NCBI GenBank assembly: GCA_964502525.1
Contig: CAZCXH010000122.1
Location: forward strand, 1 to 15,087
From: DATLYB01 sp964502525
GTDB lineage: Bacteria > Bacteroidota > Bacteroidia > Chitinophagales > CAIOSU01
Direction: 5' to 3'
DNA: 15,087 nt
Shown: positions 1-7,822 of the stretch, piece by piece
Layout of the letters: each line of letters starts with the position of its first letter
Position numbering within the stretch: position 1 is the stretch's first letter
Position numbers and translations under genes: made by a program
The notes under the pieces: generated by a model
What the model saw: only the letters and a program-made list of their open reading frames with translations
Database searches by the model: none
What the model was told of the DNA's origin: nothing

Positions 1-365
1 GTGCCACGAATCAAGCCATAACCGGGCACGCGTTACAAACGCGCGCCAGTGTGTGGGTTCCTTCAGGGAACCCACGACTGGCGCGAGAATGTAGCCAAGC
101 CATGAGCGCAAGGTTCTCGTGTCCAACTAATCGGTAAAATAATTAACTTGCATTAGGCTGAACGATAATATGGCACGAGAAGGCAATCACGCAGAAATCA
201 ACGCGCCATTCTCGCCCCTTGACTGGCGCGAGTCTGTAGCATAAGCTTAAGCGGGCAAGCGACTCGTGCCACGTGAAATCGGTAAAAATTTCATTAAAAT
301 AAAAGATAACGATTTGAAAGCACGAGTCGCTTCGCTCATAGCTTGGCTACAGACTCGCGCCAGAG
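1..365. repeat. BIME-like cluster of five alternating palindromic repeats
   Basis: Five hairpin units share a stem of the form GGCGCG(4 nt)...(4 nt)CGTGCC. On the given strand the stem arms are 25-34/38-47, 80-89/114-123, 172-181/209-218, 225-234/261-270 and 319-328/352-361. Reading the strand on which the G-T wobble stays pairable, the units alternate minus, plus, minus, plus, minus. The inner four stem bases differ between units but stay paired (CGTT/AACG, AGAA/TTCT, AGTC/GACT). Units 2, 4 and 5 also share loop sequence beginning TGTAGC; unit 1 has only a 3-nt loop and unit 3 has an unrelated loop. A separate perfect 9-bp hairpin (53-61/67-75) lies between units 1 and 2. The arrangement resembles REP/BIME elements. 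No transposase is in the window, so the family and mobilising enzyme are unknown. Confidence 0.75.
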
Positions 366-508
366 TTGCATTGCGCGTGGGCAAAAGCCAATAGATAACC
401 GCCCCTCCTGTAACGGGCGCTACCAAACAGAGCCACAGAAGAAACGAGATAAGTACGCGCCACCCTCTCGTTGGAAACAATCCGCGCCTTTCTTCTATTT
501 TTACGACA
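366..508. other. Gene-free spacer upstream of the helicase
   Basis: Together with the repeat cluster before it, this makes a 508-nt stretch in which I see no convincing gene, tRNA or rRNA. Open frames here on either strand lack a recognisable family and run into the repeats or the helicase. A TATTTTTA at 496-503 resembles the Bacteroidota -7 box (TAnnTTTG), with a TTG at 471-473. It would put the transcript start almost on the helicase ATG, so I treat it as weak. Confidence 0.4.
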
Positions 509-2692
509 ATGGAAAACCCCGAACTCCACCTTGCCGGGCAATTTGCGCTCAACACCGCCCGCCACATCTTCCTCACCGGCAAGGCGGGCACCGGCAAAAC
601 CACGTTGCTAAAAAGCATTGCCGGCAAAACGGCAAAAAACTTCGTCATCGTGGCGCCCACGGGCGTTGCCGCCATCAACGCGGGCGGGGTCACCATCCAC
701 TCCATGTTCCACCTGCCGCTCACCTCGTTCATCCCCACGTCCGACTATGCCGACATGAACCTCGTCACCAACCGCAAGCTGCTGCTGAACCATCTGAAGT
801 TCAGGAAGGAAAAACTGGCGGTGTTGCGCGAGATGGAGCTGCTCATCATTGACGAGGCGAGCATGGTGCGCAGCGACATCCTCGATGCCGTTGACTTCGC
901 CCTGCGCACGGTGAGGCGCAGCCAGAAGCCCTTTGGCGGAGTGCAGGTATTGCTGATTGGCGACATGCACCAGTTGCCGCCTGTTGTTAAAGAGCCGGAG
1001 TGGAACATCCTGCGGAATTATTATTCAGGTCCCTATTTTTTCGATGCGCACGTGTGGAAGCAACTCGATGCGGTGGAGATTGAGCTGAAAACCATCTACC
1101 GCCAGAGCGATGAGCGGTTTCTAAATCTTCTGAACAACATCCGCCACCGCCAGTTGGAAGAAAGTGATTTTGAACAGTTGAAGAAAAGATATAATCCTGT
1201 GTTCAGGCCTTCACCGGGAGAGGGATACATCCTTCTGGCGACCCACAACTACAAAGCCGACAATGTCAACACGCAGGAGCTGCGCAGATTGACGGGCAGG
1301 CTGCACACGTTTGAAGCCATGATTGAAGGAGATTTCCCGGAAAACATGTATCCGTGCGAGCACACCCTTCAGTTGAAGGAAGGCGCGCAGGTGATGTTCA
1401 TCAGGAACGATGCTGAAGAAAAGCGCTACTACAACGGGATGCTGGCGGTGGTGAAAAAAATTGACGGAGGAGATATTACGGTAACTTTCAATGACAGCGG
1501 GGAAGATTTCCTGCTGCGAAGGGAGACGTGGGAGAATATCCGCTACACGGTGGAACAAGGATCGGACAAAATCAGGAAGGATGATCTGGGCACGTTCAGC
1601 CAGTTTCCGCTGCGGCTGGCGTGGGCGGTAACGATCCACAAAAGCCAGGGACTTACATTCGATAAAGTGATTATTGATGCCGGACAGTCGTTTGCTGCCG
1701 GCCAGGTATATGTTGCATTGAGCCGCTGCCGTACCCTCGAAGGCATCGTGCTGCATTCTCTCATCCATCAGGGCGCCTTGCATAATGACGAGCGCATCAC
1801 CGAATTTTCCGTTGCCCATCACAGCGTTGGTGAATTGAAGAACAGCCTCGCAGATGCGAAAGCCGAATATGCCTCTCACATGTTGAGGAGGCTGTACGAG
1901 TTTGAAAAATTGCGCCTCGCCATTGCCGACTGGAAGGAAATCATTTTGGAGAAAGACCTGCCGGAAAAAGAAAAGGTGGTGCATCTCCATGATAAAATGT
2001 TAGCGCAAGCGGAAAACATCATCTCCACCTCTGAAAAATTTCAAAATGAATTGGACCGCCTGCTTGCGGCATACTCAGCGGATGCGGGAAACATCGCAAG
2101 GCTGAAGCAGCGCTGCGGGAAAGCGATTGAATATTTTACGGAGAATATTTTCACCCATCTTATCGCGCCACTGCACACGCACATTCAGGAGTTTGCTTTC
2201 AAAAGCCGCGTGAAGAAGTATGTGCGCCACGCACAGGCGCTTGAGGAAACCTTCTGGAATAAATTAGAAAAATTGTATCAGGCTCATTTCTCGGATGAAA
2301 AGCTCTTTATGGGGGAGACCAAACACACCCGTGAGTCGCTGGCCCAAGCAATTACTTCGGTCACCTCCGGGAAAAAGGAGAAAGGCGGCACCTACAAAGA
2401 CACGCTTGTATTGTATAAGGAAGGGATGAAGCTGGAAGACATCGCGTCAGCGAGGAGCCTTGCAATTTCCACCATCAAGGGGCATATCGCCCGCTGGATT
2501 CAATCGGGAGAAATTGACGTTCATGAAGTGCTTCCCGCTGAAACCATTCAGCGCATTGAAAAATATCTGGCAACCAATCCTGTTGGATATTCCGACATGA
2601 AAAATACATTCGGGAATGAAGTTGACTATGGCGATATCAGGATGGTGGTGAACCATCTTGCAAGAAAGAAGGAACAGGAATCGTTGAGTTGA
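509..2692 (+). CDS. SF1B (Pif1/RecD-like) DNA helicase with C-terminal helix-turn-helix
   Basis: This is a 727-residue ATP-dependent helicase, cytoplasmic, expected to act on DNA in repair or replication. Motifs in order: Walker A GKAGTGKTT (residues 24-32), motif Ia APTGVAAINAGG (49-60), Walker B LLIIDEAS (111-118) and motif III GDMHQLPP (151-158). Further on come an arginine-containing IYRQ motif, then TIHKSQGLTFDKV and GQVYVALSRCR, the motif V/VI pair of the Pif1/RecD group. A charged, probably helical linker follows. From about residue 628 there is a helix-turn-helix domain (LEDIASARSLAISTIKGHIARWI) of the HTH_40 type seen at the end of such Bacteroidota helicases. The ATG at 509 fits because Walker A begins about 24 residues in, as is usual for the family. 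The first ~450 nt look clearly richer in G+C than the rest. The physiological role is not shown by the sequence. Confidence 0.93.
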   Translation: MENPELHLAGQFALNTARHIFLTGKAGTGKTTLLKSIAGKTAKNFVIVAPTGVAAINAGGVTIHSMFHLPLTSFIPTSDYADMNLVTNRKLLLNHLKFRKEKLAVLREMELLIIDEASMVRSDILDAVDFALRTVRRSQKPFGGVQVLLIGDMHQLPPVVKEPEWNILRNYYSGPYFFDAHVWKQLDAVEIELKTIYRQSDERFLNLLNNIRHRQLEESDFEQLKKRYNPVFRPSPGEGYILLATHNYKADNVNTQELRRLTGRLHTFEAMIEGDFPENMYPCEHTLQLKEGAQVMFIRNDAEEKRYYNGMLAVVKKIDGGDITVTFNDSGEDFLLRRETWENIRYTVEQGSDKIRKDDLGTFSQFPLRLAWAVTIHKSQGLTFDKVIIDAGQSFAAGQVYVALSRCRTLEGIVLHSLIHQGALHNDERITEFSVAHHSVGELKNSLADAKAEYASHMLRRLYEFEKLRLAIADWKEIILEKDLPEKEKVVHLHDKMLAQAENIISTSEKFQNELDRLLAAYSADAGNIARLKQRCGKAIEYFTENIFTHLIAPLHTHIQEFAFKSRVKKYVRHAQALEETFWNKLEKLYQAHFSDEKLFMGETKHTRESLAQAITSVTSGKKEKGGTYKDTLVLYKEGMKLEDIASARSLAISTIKGHIARWIQSGEIDVHEVLPAETIQRIEKYLATNPVGYSDMKNTFGNEVDYGDIRMVVNHLARKKEQESLS

Positions 2693-2740
2693 TAGCGAGT
2701 TGCATTTTTACATCTCTATTATTCGTATTTTGGCGTTGCA

Positions 2741-3526
2741 ATGACCGATAAAGGCATCTACAAAAGTTTTCTTGAAAATAAAGCAAGCGGGATAAAATCG
2801 CTGGCAGTCCTGCTGGATCCTGATAAATGGAAGACTGCGGAATTGCGTCAAGCGGTGGAGCTATCCGAAAAAGCAGACGTTGATTACTTTTTCGTGGGAA
2901 GCAGCGCCATGATGGGTGATGGGTTCCACGCATTCGTTGCTTTGCTCAAAAAATCCCCGATTCCGGTTATTCTGTTTCCGGGAAACCGTTTTCAAATCAG
3001 CGATAAAGCAGATGCGATTTTGCTGCTGTCATTGATTTCCGGGCGAAACCCTGAATTGCTCATCGGGCAGCACGTGCTTGCAGCGCCCGAACTGAAGCGA
3101 AGCGGGTTGGAAATCATTCCCACTGGTTACATGCTGATAGATGGAGGAAATCTCACATCCGTCAATTACATAAGTCAAACTTTGCCGATCCCGGCAAACA
3201 AGTGGGACATCGCGGTGTCAACTGCAATGGCTGGTGAAATGCTTGGGATGAAGTTGATCTACCTGGAAGCAGGAAGCGGAGCTAAGAAACCTGTTGGCGG
3301 GGAAATGATTCGGGCGGTTCGGGAAAATGCGGACCTGCCCCTCATCGTGGGTGGAGGAATACGCGATGCAGGGACGGCTGTTGATATTTGCAGAGCCGGT
3401 GCGGATATAATTGTGATTGGCAACGGGTTTGAAGAAGATGTCTCGCTGATATTTGAAATTGCGGACGCAGTGCACAAGGCGGAGCAATCTCAGTATTTGC
3501 GAATGCATCCGGGTATTGTAACTTAA
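2741..3526 (+). CDS. Geranylgeranylglyceryl/heptaprenylglyceryl phosphate synthase family protein
   Basis: This 261-residue TIM-barrel prenyltransferase is of the PcrB/GGGPS family, which joins a polyprenyl diphosphate to sn-glycerol-1-phosphate to make an ether-lipid precursor. Family hallmarks are LAVLLDPDK near the N terminus, DYFFVGSSAMMG, PVILFPGN, and SLISGRNPELLIGQH. They are followed by IPTGYMLIDGG, the glycerol-phosphate site YLEAGSGA, and the phosphate-gripping LIVGGGIRD and VIGNGFEED near the C terminus. Active GGGPS enzymes are known in Bacteroidota; the prenyl chain length cannot be read from sequence. The ATG at 2741 lies 48 nt after the helicase stop, so co-transcription is possible. 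The last ~15 residues after ADAVHKAE are beyond the conserved fold. The TAA stop (3524-3526) lies exactly at the left edge of an inserted inverted-repeat element, so the original C terminus may have been different. Confidence 0.93.
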   Translation: MTDKGIYKSFLENKASGIKSLAVLLDPDKWKTAELRQAVELSEKADVDYFFVGSSAMMGDGFHAFVALLKKSPIPVILFPGNRFQISDKADAILLLSLISGRNPELLIGQHVLAAPELKRSGLEIIPTGYMLIDGGNLTSVNYISQTLPIPANKWDIAVSTAMAGEMLGMKLIYLEAGSGAKKPVGGEMIRAVRENADLPLIVGGGIRDAGTAVDICRAGADIIVIGNGFEEDVSLIFEIADAVHKAEQSQYLRMHPGIVT

Positions 3527-3681
3527 GGGCAGTTCCAATTCTACCACTTACTCTCTCTCCTTCTGGATCCTTCTGGAGTGGGAAGGTGTGAGGCGATAAA
3601 AAAAGCAATTTTTAGAAAGGAACATGAAATTCAATCACACACCATACGGGATAAATTTCAATGAAATTTAGGGGACTGCCC
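3526..3681. mobile_element. MITE-like inverted-repeat element, copy 1
   Basis: The short non-coding element has ends gggcagt (3527-3533) and actgccc (3675-3681). It is flanked by the 8-bp direct repeat gtaactta at 3518-3525 and 3682-3689, a likely target-site duplication. Its left ~90 bp (ctaccactta, ccttctgg, gaggcgataaa, gcaatttttagaa) match the second copy near 14774-14858. The right ~65 bp are unique to this copy, and the left part has a small internal doubling of ccttctgga. It lies between convergent genes and supplies part of the GGGP synthase stop codon. It encodes no transposase, so any movement would need an enzyme in trans. Confidence 0.72.
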
Positions 3682-3877
3682 GTAACTTATACTGTACGTG
3701 GAATAAAATTGATACGAAAACGAAGTCGCCCGCACCAAACAATCTTAATTATGGAGTACTAATGACGAGTTGACGTGACGAATGGAATACAAGTCATGAG
3801 GGGATTCTTCGCTGCGCTCCCAATGGCATGTGTGTAAATTGTCCGCTTGTGTTCAAGCCTCATCCCTGGCATTTGTA
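3682..3877. other. Convergent intergenic spacer with a REP-like fragment
   Basis: With the inserted element before it, this forms a ~350-nt gap between the convergent GGGP synthase and hemW genes. At about 3793-3829 there is agtcatgaggggattcttcg followed by ctgcgctc and aatggcat. This resembles the dispersed gcgagcgaagaatccc-type repeats that are common in Bacteroidota intergenic DNA. I assign it by resemblance only. I see no gene and no convincing hairpin-plus-T-run terminator for either convergent gene. Confidence 0.4.
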
Positions 3878-5098
3878 CTACCTCTCTGCAAACAAATCGC
3901 AAATAATCCTGTCGGCAATGAGCTTGCCTTTGCGGGTGAGCGTGATGGTTTCATCATTTCGCGCAAGCGCATGTTCTTCAAAGAATTTTAATGCATTTTT
4001 TTCAAGCATGGCAGATTTCTCGTCCCCGAAATGCGCTTTCACATAGCCCATGTCAACGCCCCAGCGGGTGCGCAGCGAGGTCATCACATATTCATTATAG
4101 CGGTCGTTGCCGGTGAGTTGTTCTTTTTCAAAATTTAATCCGCCCTGCTGAAGCGACTGGATGTAGAGTGCGGTGTTGGTGATGTTCCACTGGCGCGACT
4201 CGCCATCATAGCTGTGGGCGGAAGGCCCCATTCCGAGGTAGTGCTTACCCGTCCAATAGGAAGTGTTGTGGCGTGAGTAGCGCTGTTCTTTGGCAAAGTT
4301 GGAAATCTCATAGTGGTCATAGCCGTGTTGCGCAGCAAAATCCATCAGCATTTCAAATTGTTGCGCAGCTAGGGCATCATCCGTACCCGGTGATTTTTTC
4401 TCACGAATCATTTTCTCCAGAATGGTTTTCGGCTCGATGGTGAGGCAATAGGCGGAGAAGTGGGGGATGCGGAGGGCGTGGAGTTTGGTGAGGTTGATGA
4501 GCCATTTGTCGGATAGGGGCGAGGGACGGGGGACGAGTGACGAGTGAGTATCGAAGGGCGAATCCTTGCCTTCTTTCCCTCGTCCCCCGTCCCCCGTCCC
4601 CCTTATCTTCTCAGGCAGTCCATAAATCAAATCAACCGTAATATTTTCAAAGCCTGCATCCTGCGCCATCTTCACGGAGGTTTCAGCCTGCTGCGCATGG
4701 TGGGCGCGGTTCAGCAGTTTCAAATCGCCATCATCAAACGACTGGATGCCGATGGACAACCGGTTGACGGGCGTGGCGCGCAGCTCTTTTATTTTTTCAG
4801 CGGACAAGTCATCGGGATTGGCTTCAAGGGTAACCTCTGCATTTTCCGAAACGCTGAATGTCTGATAAATTTTTTCAAAAAGAATTTTCACCTCATCCGC
4901 AGAAAGCAGCGATGGCGTGCCGCCACCGAGATAAATGGTTTCGATGGCAGCGCCTTTCAGATATTCTTTCCGCAAATCCACCTCGACCATCAGGGATTGC
5001 AGGAAGGCGTCTTTATGCTGAAGGTTCACCGTGAAATGAAAATTGCAGTAGCTGCACGGCTGCCTGCAAAACGGTATGTGTATGTAGATGCCTGACAT
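3878..5098 (-). CDS. Radical SAM haem chaperone HemW with an in-frame insertion
   Basis: This 406-residue radical SAM protein is of the HemN/HemW family. The 4Fe-4S motif is C11-x3-C15-x2-C18 followed by N-F. The missing fourth cysteine after C18 points to HemW, a haem-binding chaperone, rather than the coproporphyrinogen dehydrogenase HemN. Other hallmarks are YLGGGTPSLL (SAM binding), EANPDDL, RLSIGIQSFDD, VDLIYGLP, SAYCLTIEP, HYEISNFA, HNTSYWTGKHYLGMGPSAHSY and a C-terminal winged-helix part. Between GLPEK and LSDKW there are about 30 extra residues rich in G, R, D, S and P that the family lacks; without them the length would be ~376, which is typical. The insert is encoded by a palindromic repeat (4511-4607). 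The frame stays open, so the protein is probably made, with the extra loop next to a conserved motif. The gene is convergent with the GGGP synthase and divergent from the Omp85-like gene. Confidence 0.93.
   Translation of the reverse strand: MSGIYIHIPFCRQPCSYCNFHFTVNLQHKDAFLQSLMVEVDLRKEYLKGAAIETIYLGGGTPSLLSADEVKILFEKIYQTFSVSENAEVTLEANPDDLSAEKIKELRATPVNRLSIGIQSFDDGDLKLLNRAHHAQQAETSVKMAQDAGFENITVDLIYGLPEKIRGTGDGGRGKEGKDSPFDTHSSLVPRPSPLSDKWLINLTKLHALRIPHFSAYCLTIEPKTILEKMIREKKSPGTDDALAAQQFEMLMDFAAQHGYDHYEISNFAKEQRYSRHNTSYWTGKHYLGMGPSAHSYDGESRQWNITNTALYIQSLQQGGLNFEKEQLTGNDRYNEYVMTSLRTRWGVDMGYVKAHFGDEKSAMLEKNALKFFEEHALARNDETITLTRKGKLIADRIICDLFAER
4511..4607. repeat. Palindromic element inserted in frame within hemW
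   Basis: On the plus strand a left arm beginning ggataggggc (4511-4537) faces a right arm ending cccccttatc (4579-4607). Within them gacgggggacgag (4525-4537) is exactly complementary to ctcgtcccccgtc (4579-4591), with a ~41-nt middle. The right arm repeats cccgtcc units. Net gain against the HemW family is about 30 codons (90 bp), keeping frame. Rickettsial palindromic elements behave in the same way. I see no clear target-site duplication. Confidence 0.7.
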
Positions 5099-5188
5099 GG
5101 CGCGTTTTTCAAACTGATGACGTTAAGAACACTGTTCAGCCGTTAATCTATGATAAAGTAATTTCACATCAACAGGTTCAAACAGATA

Positions 5189-6973
5189 ATGATTTTCCGG
5201 CATCAACTTTTTCTTGTCACGCTTTTCAGTTTGCCTTCATGGATGATAGCGCAGGATAAAATTACCATCGCCATCCATGCCAGCGAAGCCGATTCACAAT
5301 TGCTGTCCGGAAAATACAAGCTGAAGCTGCAATATGATCATGCATTTGCCTTGGATAAAGCGCTGCAATCACTGGTGCTCAGGCTGCAAGGCAACGGATA
5401 CATCGAAGCTTCGGTTGACAGCCAAAAGCAAGAGGGCGGGGTGCGCCACATTTACATGTATGCCGGCAGCCGTTATCAGTGGGGCCGGTTGAAACCGGGT
5501 AATCTTAATGATGAACTCTTGCAGCAGGTGGGTTTCAGGGATAAGTTTTACCGGGAGGAAGCCTTCAATTATAAGAGCGTGGATCTCTTGCTGAAAAAAA
5601 TCGTGACCTATCAGGAAAATAACGGCTATCCGTTTGCCAGGGTGAAGCTTGACAGCGTGGAGATTCAGAATAATGAGATATCCGCAGCGCTGCACCTTGA
5701 AAAAAACACGCTCTATGCATATGATACGATAGCCGTCAACGGGGATACGCGCATTTCTAAAAAATTTCTTTACAGCTACCTCGGCATCAAGCCCAAGGGA
5801 TTATATAATGAGAGTGCGGTGCGCAAGGTGAGCAAAAGAATCGAATCGCTGGCATTCCTGCAGGAGGAGAAGCCGGTGCAGGTGCTGTTTCTGGCCGACA
5901 AGGCGCGCCTGAATTTTTATTTAAAAGACAAGCGTGCCAGCCGCTTTGATTTTCTGCTCGGCATTTTACCCAACAATGAAATCACAGGCCGTGTACTGAT
6001 TACCGGTGAACTGCTGCTGAACCTGATAAGCCCTTTCGGCAGGGGCGAAGAGTTTTTCCTGAACTGGAAACGTTTGCAGGCGCGAACGCAGAGTTTGGAT
6101 GTGGCGTTTAAATACCCTTATATCCTTTCCACTCCCATCGGGGTTGACGTGGGGTTTAACCTCTATAAGCGCGACACCATTTATCTTGATATTGACTGGG
6201 AGGCGGGGTTTCAATACCTGTTTGCCGGAGGAAATTATTTCAAGGCGTTCGTTCATAATAAGATCACCAATGTGCTGAATGTGGACACGAACCTCGTGAA
6301 AGGCACTGGCAGCCTTCCCGCCACCAATGACGTGAAGAACACTTTATTCGGAGTGGAGTATTTCCACGAAAACCTTGATTACCGGATTAATCCCACCAAA
6401 GGTTTTTCCCTGCTGCTGTCACCGGCTGCGGGCATCAGAAAAATAGAGGAGCTCTCGGAGATTGCAGAGTTGAATGATCCGGAAAACCCGGGATCAACAT
6501 TTCAGCGGTTGTATGACAGCCTTGATTTGAAATCGGTTCAATACAAATTCGATCACCGCATAGACAAGTATTGGAAGATAGGCAAGCGCTCAACCGTGAA
6601 AACTTCAGCGCAAGGCGGCATCATGATAAGCGATGACATTTTTGAAAATGAGATGTACCGGATTGGCGGCAGCCGGCTTTTGCGCGGCTTTGACGAAGAG
6701 TCGGTTTTCGCTTCGCTGTATGAAGTGCTGACGCTGGAATACCGTTTTCTTTTATCCCAGAATTCGCATTTCAACTTATTCTTTGACGGAGCGTATGTGG
6801 AGAACCGTTCCGGTGCATACACCAATGATTTCCCGTTTGGATTCGGTGCAGGGCTTGCGTTTGAAACGAAAGCCGGCTTGTTTGGAGTGAGCTATGCCTT
6901 GGGCAGGCAGCAAAGCAACCCGGTTGATTTCAAGTCGGCAAAGATCCATTTCGGGTATGTCAATTATTTTTGA
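5189..6973 (+). CDS. BamA/TamA-like (Omp85) outer-membrane protein
   Basis: This 594-residue protein is predicted to sit in the outer membrane. Residues 1-22 form a signal peptide (LFLVTLFSLPSWMIAQ). Residues ~23-245 look like two or three POTRA-type periplasmic repeats, for example YREEAFNYKSVDLLLKKIVTYQENNGYPFARVKLDSVE, the usual POTRA pattern. From ~250 on, alternating aromatic strands form a 16-strand-type barrel. It includes the Omp85 signature RIGGSRLLRGFDEES and EYRFLLSQNSHFNLFFDGAYVENR, and it ends in aromatic F like many barrel proteins. It is shorter than BamA (~800) and near TamA in size, so it is likely an accessory Omp85 member rather than the essential BamA. The ATG at 5189 directly precedes the signal peptide. 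It heads a tight unit with the DUF4271 gene 24 nt downstream. Its substrate is unknown; a role in inserting T9SS outer-membrane parts is speculation from location. Confidence 0.85.
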   Translation: MIFRHQLFLVTLFSLPSWMIAQDKITIAIHASEADSQLLSGKYKLKLQYDHAFALDKALQSLVLRLQGNGYIEASVDSQKQEGGVRHIYMYAGSRYQWGRLKPGNLNDELLQQVGFRDKFYREEAFNYKSVDLLLKKIVTYQENNGYPFARVKLDSVEIQNNEISAALHLEKNTLYAYDTIAVNGDTRISKKFLYSYLGIKPKGLYNESAVRKVSKRIESLAFLQEEKPVQVLFLADKARLNFYLKDKRASRFDFLLGILPNNEITGRVLITGELLLNLISPFGRGEEFFLNWKRLQARTQSLDVAFKYPYILSTPIGVDVGFNLYKRDTIYLDIDWEAGFQYLFAGGNYFKAFVHNKITNVLNVDTNLVKGTGSLPATNDVKNTLFGVEYFHENLDYRINPTKGFSLLLSPAAGIRKIEELSEIAELNDPENPGSTFQRLYDSLDLKSVQYKFDHRIDKYWKIGKRSTVKTSAQGGIMISDDIFENEMYRIGGSRLLRGFDEESVFASLYEVLTLEYRFLLSQNSHFNLFFDGAYVENRSGAYTNDFPFGFGAGLAFETKAGLFGVSYALGRQQSNPVDFKSAKIHFGYVNYF

Positions 6974-6997
6974 GCGTTCAGGAAAAAAAGTCAGTGC

Positions 6998-7822
6998 ATG
7001 AGATTCAGGCAGTTGATGTTGCTCATTCCATTGCTGGTTTGTTTTGAAATGAAAGCGCAAGACAGCATTGTCACTCCGGGCAGCTTGCAAGCTGACACCT
7101 GCGCTGAACTCATGAATGAGTTGCCTGTTGATCCGCTCGATGGTTATGAGAATAAATATGAAATTAAACCAGCAAAATCCAACCGCCAGCCTGCATGGCT
7201 GTTTTTGCTCTTCCTGCTGCAATTGCTTCTAACAGGGTACCAGCGCGTTTCAAACCCCAAAGCCCTTGAAGATATTTTTAAGGCGGTGATGAACCTTAAC
7301 ATTGCCCACCAGATTCATCGCGAGCAGCAGCAATCCATGCCGATTTCCGCCATCTTTTACATTATAATATTTGTCATTTCGGGTGGAATTTTTCTTTATC
7401 TTTTGAACCGGCATACGGGATGGTGGCGGGATGACACATCCATCTCAATGCTGTTTTTCCTTTGGGCCGTGATAGTCGCATATTCCGCAAGATATGGTTC
7501 GTTCAAACTGGTCTCGCTTGTCTTTCCGTTTGGAAGCGTGGTTGAACAATACAATTTCAACTTTTTCCTCATTCAGAAAATCATGGGACTGGCATTGATT
7601 CCGTTCAATTTATTGATCGCATATGCCCCGGAGATTATCAGGGAACCTTGCATTGTGATGGCGCTTGTTCTGGTCGTGGTGCTTGTCATCGGGCGAAGCC
7701 TGAAGGGTTTGGCGCTTGCGCGGAATCTCATCGGGCAGAGCGCTTTTCACTTTTTTGTCTATATTTGCACCCTCGAAATCGCACCCTTTTGCATCCTTGT
7801 CAAGGCAGTAGTTGATGGTTAA
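6998..7822 (+). CDS. DUF4271 domain-containing membrane protein
   Basis: This 274-residue inner-membrane protein belongs to an uncharacterised Bacteroidota family, recognised from NLNIAHQIHREQQ, IQKIMGLALIPFNLLIAYAPE and the C-terminal FHFFVYICTLEIAPFCILVK. Residues 1-21 look like a signal peptide or anchor (LMLLIPLLVCFEMKAQ), followed by a ~45-residue polar stretch with one cysteine (C35). About six membrane spans then follow, near residues 67-80, 115-136, 147-165, 187-208, 214-230 and 246-270. There is no catalytic motif and I do not assign a function. Its stop overlaps the hemD start by 8 nt, which implies translational coupling, and it follows the Omp85-like gene by 24 nt. The Omp85-DUF4271-hemD unit lies just upstream of the T9SS genes, so an envelope or secretion role is worth testing. 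Confidence 0.85.
   Translation: MRFRQLMLLIPLLVCFEMKAQDSIVTPGSLQADTCAELMNELPVDPLDGYENKYEIKPAKSNRQPAWLFLLFLLQLLLTGYQRVSNPKALEDIFKAVMNLNIAHQIHREQQQSMPISAIFYIIIFVISGGIFLYLLNRHTGWWRDDTSISMLFFLWAVIVAYSARYGSFKLVSLVFPFGSVVEQYNFNFFLIQKIMGLALIPFNLLIAYAPEIIREPCIVMALVLVVVLVIGRSLKGLALARNLIGQSAFHFFVYICTLEIAPFCILVKAVVDG

Noticed and set aside
1..365. CRISPR array
   Set aside because: The repeated units alternate in orientation, vary in sequence and have irregular spacing with no uniform unique spacers; no cas gene is present.
247..738. Minus-strand open frame across the repeat cluster and the helicase start
   Set aside because: It runs antisense through repeat DNA and the helicase P-loop region, without a family match.
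343..852. Open frame overlapping the repeats and the helicase start
   Set aside because: The translation is Arg/His/Pro-rich, low in complexity, and an out-of-frame reading of the helicase Walker region.
1211..1990. Long antisense open frame (259 codons) inside the helicase gene
   Set aside because: It lies wholly antisense to a gene with clear helicase motifs, and its translation has no recognisable family or motif.
3828..4046. Short plus-strand frame at the hemW 3' end
   Set aside because: It begins in the REP-like spacer and continues antisense to hemW; no motif.
4544..5095. Plus-strand open frame within hemW
   Set aside because: It is a mirror of the hemW coding strand, with hemW fully supported by its radical SAM motifs.
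6776..7222. Minus-strand open frame across the Omp85-like/DUF4271 junction
   Set aside because: It spans two well-supported genes on the other strand and has no recognisable domain.
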